5,163 nt of DNA from JBDRGC01 sp043818215 (GTDB taxonomy: Bacteria > Chloroflexota > Anaerolineae > Anaerolineales > UBA11858), in contig JBDRGC010000526.1 in assembly GCA_043818215.1 (NCBI GenBank), positions 1 through 5,163 on the forward strand, written 5' to 3'. The notes below the pieces were generated by a model, which saw only the letters and a program-made list of their open reading frames with translations, did not search any database and had not been told where the DNA came from. Of the stretch, positions 1 through 3,877 are shown piece after piece (position 1 is the stretch's first letter; the number at the start of each line of letters is the position of its first letter). The position numbers and the translations under genes are program-made.

Positions 1-141
1 GGATTGGGGTGGCGGCCTGCCCCTCAACGCTTATGGCATTTTCGGCAATGATGCCTCCGTCGTAGACCCCATACAGTGGGCCATGTTTGGCCGCAAATCT
101 TACTATCCCCAGTTGATGATCGATTCCCAGGAGGATATTCA
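1..141. repeat. Left copy of the 141-bp terminal direct repeat
   Basis: These 141 bases are identical, in the same orientation, to bases 5023-5163. The repeat lies inside the coding sequence of the large dockerin protein, and joining the two copies keeps the reading frame open. This is the usual signature of a closed assembly-graph path whose overlap equals the k-mer length, and it gives a unit of 5,022 bp. It is not a biological terminal repeat in appearance: it has no inverted ends or target-site features, and it begins and ends in mid-codon. Confidence 0.95.
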
Positions 142-2149
142 CCTGGTCTACCAGTTGACCTATCGAACCATGGATGACCCGCCCTGCCCGGAATTTTCGA
201 TCTGCTATGAAAGTACGGCCTTCGACGCGGCGGCCTACGATCTGACTCTCCCGGATTTGGGGCTGGATCTCGCTCATCTAAGCTGGTCGCCAATCCTGGC
301 AAAATGGGGTCAGACCCTAGTGGTGACCACCACAATATTCAATGCCGGTTGGACAGTCTCCCCGGCCACAACGGCTCACTTCGAGATTGTACTCAACGAC
401 GACACCGTCCTGCCTTCTCCCGCCCAAGCAGATACAGCCATCCCGGCTCTCAGCCCGCGTGCCACCCAGGAAGTCAGCGTCACCCTGCCCCTGCCTCTCA
501 CCCCGCCTGAGGGTTATGAAGCCCTGGAATATGCCGATCTACGCCTGACGGTTGACCCCTCCGCAGCTATCACCGAAACGAGTGAAACCAACAACCAAAT
601 CACGACCCCCATCATGATTCAACCATTACCGACCACCGCCGGGCTGTTCCTGATCGTCAAAGACCTGACTCCAACGGCGCGCGGGGCTGTGGAAATCTAT
701 CACAACAGCGGGACTGCTGGGATCACAGGAGGCATAATCGACCGCGAAGTCCCCATCACTGATTACATCTCCCTCCTGGCCGGTGACCTGCCAATCTCGT
801 CAACGCCGGTTACTTATACCGTCTCCTGGGGTCAGGATGGGTATGTCAGACCGGAACCTGTCGATGTGGGCATTGGGCGGAACCCCATTGACCCCTACCG
901 GGTGGACTATAATCCCAGCAACACGGTGGTCCTCGAGACCAATAACTGGGGTAGCCTGCAGGGGACGATTAGTGAGGCCGAAAAAGGAGACCCGGTAACG
1001 GCCACTGTGCGCATCCTGGGGCAGGGGATCAGCATTCAAACCACCACGGATTCCAACGGTCAGTTTTCACCCACCACGGAGGAGAAATTGGGGAAACTGA
1101 TTCCAGGGAGCTATAACATCTTCATCAGCGCGGCGGGTTATGCCCGGATTTCTGGAAGCCAGGTTATCTCCGGGTTGACCAGCCACACTTGGGATCGGAC
1201 GATGGAACCCACCATGTATGCCTACGTCCGCGGGATGGTGGTCAACCAGTTTGGCAGACCGGTCTCCGGGGCTGATGTCGAGGCCTGTGGAACCTGGGTT
1301 GAAACCGCAAGTGACGGCAGTTTCGACCTCGGCGAGGTGGATGAAAGCTGCACCTCCCTGGTGGTTGCTAAAAGCGGTTATGCAATCTCCAACATAAGTA
1401 TCGCTCTAACAGCCGGGCTAGAGGCCTACTTCGGTCCGATCACTCTCGAATTCGATCCAGCCGTCAACGTTATTCAAGACGAAGGCAGCCTGGCAAGCTG
1501 GAAACAAGACGAAAGCTCAGCAGACCTGCTGCCCGACCCGCCCGAGGATGCTGAATGGTACGAAATAGAGCTTTTCGACAAGTTTGCCGATGAATTTTGG
1601 CCCTCGTTCCGGGTGCAGGTTTGGTGGGGAACCTATGAATATTATCTGGACGCGGCTTATACCGGTGCAGCAGACGAGCATTACCTGTACGATGTGCAGC
1701 TACGCCTGATCCCCAAGACATTCGAAGCGCATAAGGTTTCCGGTGATATAGCAGAAGCCGAATTATTTAACGGTCATTCTGTCAAATTCGCGCTCAGCTA
1801 TTTCGAGGATTCGGGGATGACCACCGCCTTATGGGTGTCCGAGGCCCGGCTGGTGAACGCCGACAGCGGAGCAGTGATCAAAACGGTGCGCAACCCGGTG
1901 GAAGGCGGCAGTCATTGGGTCGCCTTGGAAGATATGACCCGGACGTATGATTTTGGCGGGGTTGCCATCGATGACTGGGAAAATGCCGAGGTGTGGCTGT
2001 TCATAAAGGTTGGGAAGAATGAGGGAGACTCATGGCAACCCAGCATGATCCTGAAGGGCTGGCACTTCGACCAGCAAGTGCTGCGTTTCGACTTGAGCGC
2101 AGGCACTGCCATTGGTGACTACATGATCGTTAACTTTCCAAACCCCTGA
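1..2149 (+). CDS. 3' part of a large secreted multidomain protein (end of propeller, CARDB-like, two carboxypeptidase-regulatory-like domains, unknown C-terminus)
   Basis: This frame is open from base 2 and ends with TGA at 2147-2149. It continues in phase the gene starting at 3878, so the ATG at 83 is internal (residue 410 of a 1,097-residue protein). Numbering by the joined protein, it finishes propeller-like repeats six and seven ('DIHLVY' at about 428-432). A CARDB-like adhesion domain follows at about 466-589, ending in the typical 'ETSETNNQ'. Two beta-sandwich repeats of the carboxypeptidase-regulatory type sit at about 699-784 ('TTDSNGQF', 'GYARISG') and 788-865 ('GRPVSGADV', 'ASDGSFDLG'). 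Residues 879-1097 are rich in Trp and Tyr and match no family I recognise. No catalytic motif is visible, so a binding, adhesive or scaffold role outside the cell is inferred. The cohesin-like gene follows after nine bases. Confidence 0.9.
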   Translation, partial: DWGGGLPLNAYGIFGNDASVVDPIQWAMFGRKSYYPQLMIDSQEDIHLVYQLTYRTMDDPPCPEFSICYESTAFDAAAYDLTLPDLGLDLAHLSWSPILAKWGQTLVVTTTIFNAGWTVSPATTAHFEIVLNDDTVLPSPAQADTAIPALSPRATQEVSVTLPLPLTPPEGYEALEYADLRLTVDPSAAITETSETNNQITTPIMIQPLPTTAGLFLIVKDLTPTARGAVEIYHNSGTAGITGGIIDREVPITDYISLLAGDLPISSTPVTYTVSWGQDGYVRPEPVDVGIGRNPIDPYRVDYNPSNTVVLETNNWGSLQGTISEAEKGDPVTATVRILGQGISIQTTTDSNGQFSPTTEEKLGKLIPGSYNIFISAAGYARISGSQVISGLTSHTWDRTMEPTMYAYVRGMVVNQFGRPVSGADVEACGTWVETASDGSFDLGEVDESCTSLVVAKSGYAISNISIALTAGLEAYFGPITLEFDPAVNVIQDEGSLASWKQDESSADLLPDPPEDAEWYEIELFDKFADEFWPSFRVQVWWGTYEYYLDAAYTGAADEHYLYDVQLRLIPKTFEAHKVSGDIAEAELFNGHSVKFALSYFEDSGMTTALWVSEARLVNADSGAVIKTVRNPVEGGSHWVALEDMTRTYDFGGVAIDDWENAEVWLFIKVGKNEGDSWQPSMILKGWHFDQQVLRFDLSAGTAIGDYMIVNFPNP

Positions 2150-2153
2150 GGTG
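2148..2153 (+). promoter_or_regulatory. Ribosome binding site overlapping the upstream stop codon
   Basis: GAGGTG lies five bases before the ATG at 2159 and overlaps the TGA that ends the large upstream gene. A second GAGG at 2155-2158 touches the ATG and is too close to serve. A ribosome terminating on the first gene would sit on this site, so the two genes are probably translationally coupled. Confidence 0.6.
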
Positions 2154-2158
2154 CGAGG

Positions 2159-2770
2159 ATGAACCCAAAAGAAACTACCTTGCGAAAACCACGTTGGCCG
2201 GTCATCATCCTGATCCTGTGTTGCGCCGCGCTCCTGCTGGGCGGATTGATCTCCAATGTGAGGCCGTCGCGGGCCGGGACAGTCAAATTCGGCTGCCCCC
2301 AGCAGCTAACTGTCCGCACCGGGCAAGATTTTTATATCACTGTGGTGATTTCGGATGTGGTCGACTTGTACGCCTGGCAAAGCGATTTTACCTACAACAC
2401 CACTTACCTGGAGTACAAGCACATAGTTTTCGGGGATTTCCTGACCCAGGATGGCGCGGCCCAATACCGGCAACCCCCGGTTGCCTCTACCGGACTGGTT
2501 GACAACATCGCTGCCACCCGCTTGAGCGCAAACACCGGCCTTGATGGAGATGGGCATGTTTTTTATGTGGTTTTCAAAGCTTTAAAGGAAACCAGTACCT
2601 ATACCGGCCCCAAGGTTGCCAGTGTACTGCTGGTGAACCGCCAGCCTCTGGAAATCGCTAAGGATTTGATCAATTCAGGGTATTGCCGTGTATACATCGA
2701 TGATGATGTCCCTCCCTTGATCCAACCTCCGATAGGGGAAAAGGTGTATTTACCTCTGGTCTTGCGTTGA
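2159..2770 (+). CDS. Secreted or membrane-anchored cohesin-like domain protein
   Basis: This 203-residue protein starts with a short basic head (KPRW) and a hydrophobic segment at about 14-32, a signal peptide or N-terminal anchor. Residues 40-180 read as a cohesin-type beta-sandwich. 'RTGQDFYITVVISDVVDLYAWQ' (split here as RTGQDFYIT and VVDLYAWQ) fits the conserved start of cohesins, followed by 'FTYNTTYLEY', 'GDFLT' and a late 'GLDGDGHVFYVVFKAL' strand pair. Cohesins bind dockerin modules with calcium-dependent affinity, and the gene immediately upstream encodes a dockerin-like module. The protein ends in 'KVYLPLVLR', a C-terminal motif I associate with exported proteins of Chloroflexota; its function is not established. 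A single cohesin and no other domain means it is a one-site adaptor rather than a multi-site scaffoldin. The main alternative is a general cohesin-fold surface protein that does not bind this dockerin. Confidence 0.82.
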   Translation: MNPKETTLRKPRWPVIILILCCAALLLGGLISNVRPSRAGTVKFGCPQQLTVRTGQDFYITVVISDVVDLYAWQSDFTYNTTYLEYKHIVFGDFLTQDGAAQYRQPPVASTGLVDNIAATRLSANTGLDGDGHVFYVVFKALKETSTYTGPKVASVLLVNRQPLEIAKDLINSGYCRVYIDDDVPPLIQPPIGEKVYLPLVLR

Positions 2771-2816
2771 CGAAAAAACATCCTGGCTTTAATCGATTCA
2801 GGAGGTCTTCACTTAG
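2771..2816. other. Short spacer with an orphan Shine-Dalgarno sequence, probable breakpoint
   Basis: This spacer separates the cohesin-like gene from the front-truncated transporter frame. AGGAGG at 2800-2805 is a perfect ribosome binding site, but no ATG, GTG or TTG start lies within the normal distance. The nearest in-frame start is the GTG at 2838, 32 bases away. A TAG at 2814-2816 closes the transporter frame. The layout suggests that sequence once following the ribosome binding site was replaced or deleted. Confidence 0.4.
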
Positions 2817-3125
2817 CACGGGTTCGCCGCCACCTGGGTGGTCTTCGGCATTGGTGTGGGCTTGCTGAGTCCGGCTTATAAATCGTTGATCTCGAAAGTG
2901 GTGCCACAAAAAATGTTGGGGACCTTCTCCGGCCTCTTCCGCAGCAGCCTGGGGCTGATCTCCCTGCCCGCGCCCTATATCGGCGCGGTCTTGTGGGAAC
3001 GGTTCAACCCGCAATTACCGTTTGCTATCACCGCAGTGGCTGCTTTAATCACCATCATCCCGACCTGGCTCTTTTTCAAGGTGCCGGATAATATACATGA
3101 TTCCGGTGATCAACCTGAGACTTAG
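2817..3125 (+). pseudogene. 3' remnant of a major facilitator superfamily transporter gene
   Basis: The frame opens after the TAG at 2814-2816 and ends at the TAG at 3123-3125, giving about 102 residues. They look like the last three membrane helices of an MFS permease: a helix beginning 'GFAATWVVFGIGVG', the loop 'SPAYKSLISKVVPQKMLGTFSG', which is typical of late MFS segments, a second helix around 'LGLISLPAPYIGAVLWERF', and a last helix 'FAITAVAALITIIPTWLFF' with a short polar tail. A complete MFS protein has about 400 residues and 12 helices, so roughly the first three quarters are missing. A GTG at 2838 could start a short product, but it lacks a ribosome binding site and would begin within a helix, so a non-functional remnant is more likely. 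The substrate cannot be guessed. Confidence 0.75.
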
Positions 3126-3130
3126 CAGAC

Positions 3131-3171
3131 AACAAGCCCCCCGCCTCATCCTGAGATGGGGGGCTTGTTTC
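3131..3171 (+). terminator. Strong intrinsic terminator after the transporter remnant
   Basis: AACAAGCCCCCC (3131-3142) pairs perfectly over 12 bases with GGGGGGCTTGTT (3158-3169), with a small CTCA/TGAG stem inside the loop. The TTT at 3168-3170 makes only a short U-tract on the plus strand. The hairpin begins five bases after the transporter stop codon. It would also end the dockerin-cohesin transcript if that reads through 2771-2816. It could act from the minus strand as well, although the downstream T-tract there is poor. Confidence 0.75.
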
Positions 3172-3194
3172 TCATGTCACGTGATTGCGGAATC

Positions 3195-3289
3195 ACCCCC
3201 CTGGCCTGCGGCCATCCCCCCATTTTCGCCACCGAGATTTTGGCTTTACAGGTGCGTGCCGTGGCGAAAATGGGGGGACCGAGGGGGGT
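3195..3289. repeat. Large G/C-tract inverted repeat with a nested hairpin
   Basis: An 18-bp perfect inner stem (3215-3232 with 3261-3278; TCCCCCCATTTTCGCCAC and its complement) encloses a 28-base loop. An 8-bp outer stem (ACCCCCCT at 3195-3202 with AGGGGGGT at 3282-3289) extends it. The left side carries a small GGCC-TGC-GGCC hairpin at 3203-3213. The repeat lies where two gene remnants converge. It may be a dispersed intergenic repeat or a terminator for the minus-strand remnant, whose TGA stop (3289-3291) touches its right edge. No ORF explains it. Confidence 0.8.
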
Positions 3290-3429
3290 CACACAACCTG
3301 CGCAATTTCATCCGCTCGATGAGCAATGGTAGCAGCCAGTTCGAGACGCTTCTCTTTGCTCAGACTCCAGGCTCCGATGATGGTGCCGTCTACGTCGGCC
3401 AGGATGGCCGGGCAGCCCTGATTAGGATG
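3289..3429 (-). pseudogene. Possible 3' remnant of a minus-strand gene (IclR-like C-terminus, tentative)
   Basis: The last 46 codons of a minus-strand frame read as 'HPNQGCPAILADVDGTIIG', then 'AWSLSKEKRLELAATIAHRA' and 'DEIAQVV'. A beta strand, a D-G turn, a second strand with 'WSLS' and a terminal amphipathic helix resemble the end of the effector-binding domain of IclR-type regulators, but the match is weak and other small sensor domains with this fold are possible. Upstream of codon 34 the translation becomes a proline-rich string and then overlaps a hairpin (3473-3507) and the edge of a repeat element, so real coding probably stops near 3429. I read it as the surviving tail of a gene that converged on the transporter remnant. 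Confidence 0.35.
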
Positions 3430-3472
3430 TCTGGGAATCGGAGTGGGCGGTACTGGAATCGGACTTGAAGGG

Positions 3473-3507
3473 AAAACCCTTAGGGATTCCGAATCCCTGA
3501 GGGTTTT
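3473..3507. repeat. 35-bp intergenic hairpin
   Basis: AAAACCCT (3473-3480) pairs with AGGGTTTT (3500-3507), then one T-G wobble, then AGGGATTC (3482-3489) pairs with GAATCCCT (3491-3498) around a single-base loop. The two stems themselves share an AGGG/CCCT core. The run of T at 3504-3507 is short, so terminator function is doubtful. Perfectly stacked hairpins of this style are usually dispersed intergenic repeats. Confidence 0.7.
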
Positions 3508-3514
3508 GAAAGCG

Positions 3515-3708
3515 ATTGATGAGTCCACTGAAAAAAGGTTATCTCACCGCAGAGTACGCAGAGATCGCTGAGAATTTTTAAATAATTAGTTAAAGATTTC
3601 TAATCTTTGCTCAAATTTTAGTACGAATTCTTAAACCTGGTTTAAAGTTTTTCTCTGCGTTCTTCGCGCTCTCCGCGGTAAAAGAGTTTTTTCAGTACAC
3701 TCATTGAT
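3515..3708. repeat. MITE-like imperfect inverted-repeat element, 194 bp
   Basis: The two ends are imperfect inverted copies. ATTGATGAGTCCACTG (3515-3530) matches the complement of 3693-3708 at 12 of 16 bases. ACTGAAAAAA (3527-3536) matches the complement of 3687-3696 perfectly. The 30-base block 3545-3574 ('ACCGCAGAG.ACGCAGAGA' style) matches the complement of 3651-3680 at 22 of 30. The core is AT-rich and holds two small perfect hairpins, AAAGATT-TCT-AATCTTT (3592-3608) and TTAAACC-T-GGTTTAA (3631-3645). There is no credible ORF inside. The ACCGCAGAG..ACGCAGAG sequence type recurs between genes in many environmental bacterial genomes, to my knowledge; mobility by a transposase encoded elsewhere is inference. 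Confidence 0.7.
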
Positions 3709-3742
3709 AAATCCGCCTACGAAAAGGGGGAACAGGTTCTTT

Positions 3743-3771
3743 TCGCCCCGACGTTTTATACCTGGGGGCGA
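3743..3771. other. Hairpin in the upstream region of the dockerin gene
   Basis: TCGCCCC (3743-3749) pairs with GGGGCGA (3765-3771) around a 15-base loop. An overlapping alternative, GAAC-AG-GTTC at 3730-3739 with GAAAA/TTTTC outside it, shares bases 3743-3744 and would compete. It may be a leftover terminator or a leader structure; I do not recognise a riboswitch class. Confidence 0.35.
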
Positions 3772-3794
3772 GTGCCATAGTACAAGAGGGTGAT

Positions 3795-3812
3795 TGATTA
3801 CCTTTGTAATCA
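3795..3812. promoter_or_regulatory. Perfect palindrome upstream of the dockerin-cohesin operon, possible operator
   Basis: TGATTAC-CTTT-GTAATCA is a perfect 7-bp dyad with a four-base centre, lying 66 bases before the ATG. Its size and symmetry suit a dimeric regulator. If the promoter guess at 3827-3854 is right, the site would sit about 50 bases upstream of the start of transcription, a usual place for an activator. No regulator gene accompanies it, and it could also form a weak RNA hairpin. Confidence 0.35.
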
Positions 3813-3826
3813 GGCTCACAATCGAA

Positions 3827-3854
3827 TTAAGAACATTCGCACAGCAAGGATAAT
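3827..3854 (+). promoter_or_regulatory. Candidate promoter for the dockerin-cohesin operon
   Basis: TTAAGA (3827-3832) and GATAAT (3849-3854) are separated by 16 bases; they match the housekeeping sigma consensus at four and five of six positions. Transcription would begin near 3861, leaving a leader of about 17 bases that just contains the ribosome binding site. A weaker pair, TTGATT (3794-3799) and CACAAT (3817-3822), has 17-base spacing. Both are pattern matches only. Confidence 0.3.
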
Positions 3855-3864
3855 GTCGCTGTCT

Positions 3865-3870
3865 AAGGAG
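3865..3870 (+). promoter_or_regulatory. Ribosome binding site of the dockerin gene
   Basis: AAGGAG with a seven-base gap to the ATG at 3878 fixes that codon as the start, and the resulting N-terminus is a good signal peptide. Confidence 0.75.
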
Positions 3871-3877
3871 ATAATCG

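Noticed and set aside
1..141. A biological terminal repeat of a linear element or phage
   Set aside because: The repeat lies within a coding sequence, starts and ends mid-codon, and no phage, terminase or replication gene is present. Assembly overlap of a closed path explains it better.
83..2149. A self-standing 688-residue protein starting at ATG 83
   Set aside because: The frame is already open at base 2, no good ribosome binding site precedes base 83, and the terminal repeat joins it in phase to the gene at 3878. The ATG is internal, in the middle of a propeller repeat.
3097..3468. Plus-strand ORF across the intergenic region
   Set aside because: It runs through the terminator hairpin and the large inverted repeat, has low-complexity translation rich in Pro and Trp, and lacks a ribosome binding site. 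It looks like a chance open frame in G/C-rich repeats.
3709..3877. A riboswitch (such as a cyclic-di-GMP type) ahead of the surface-protein operon
   Set aside because: Only simple hairpins are present. None of the conserved core sequences of riboswitch classes I know could be seen.
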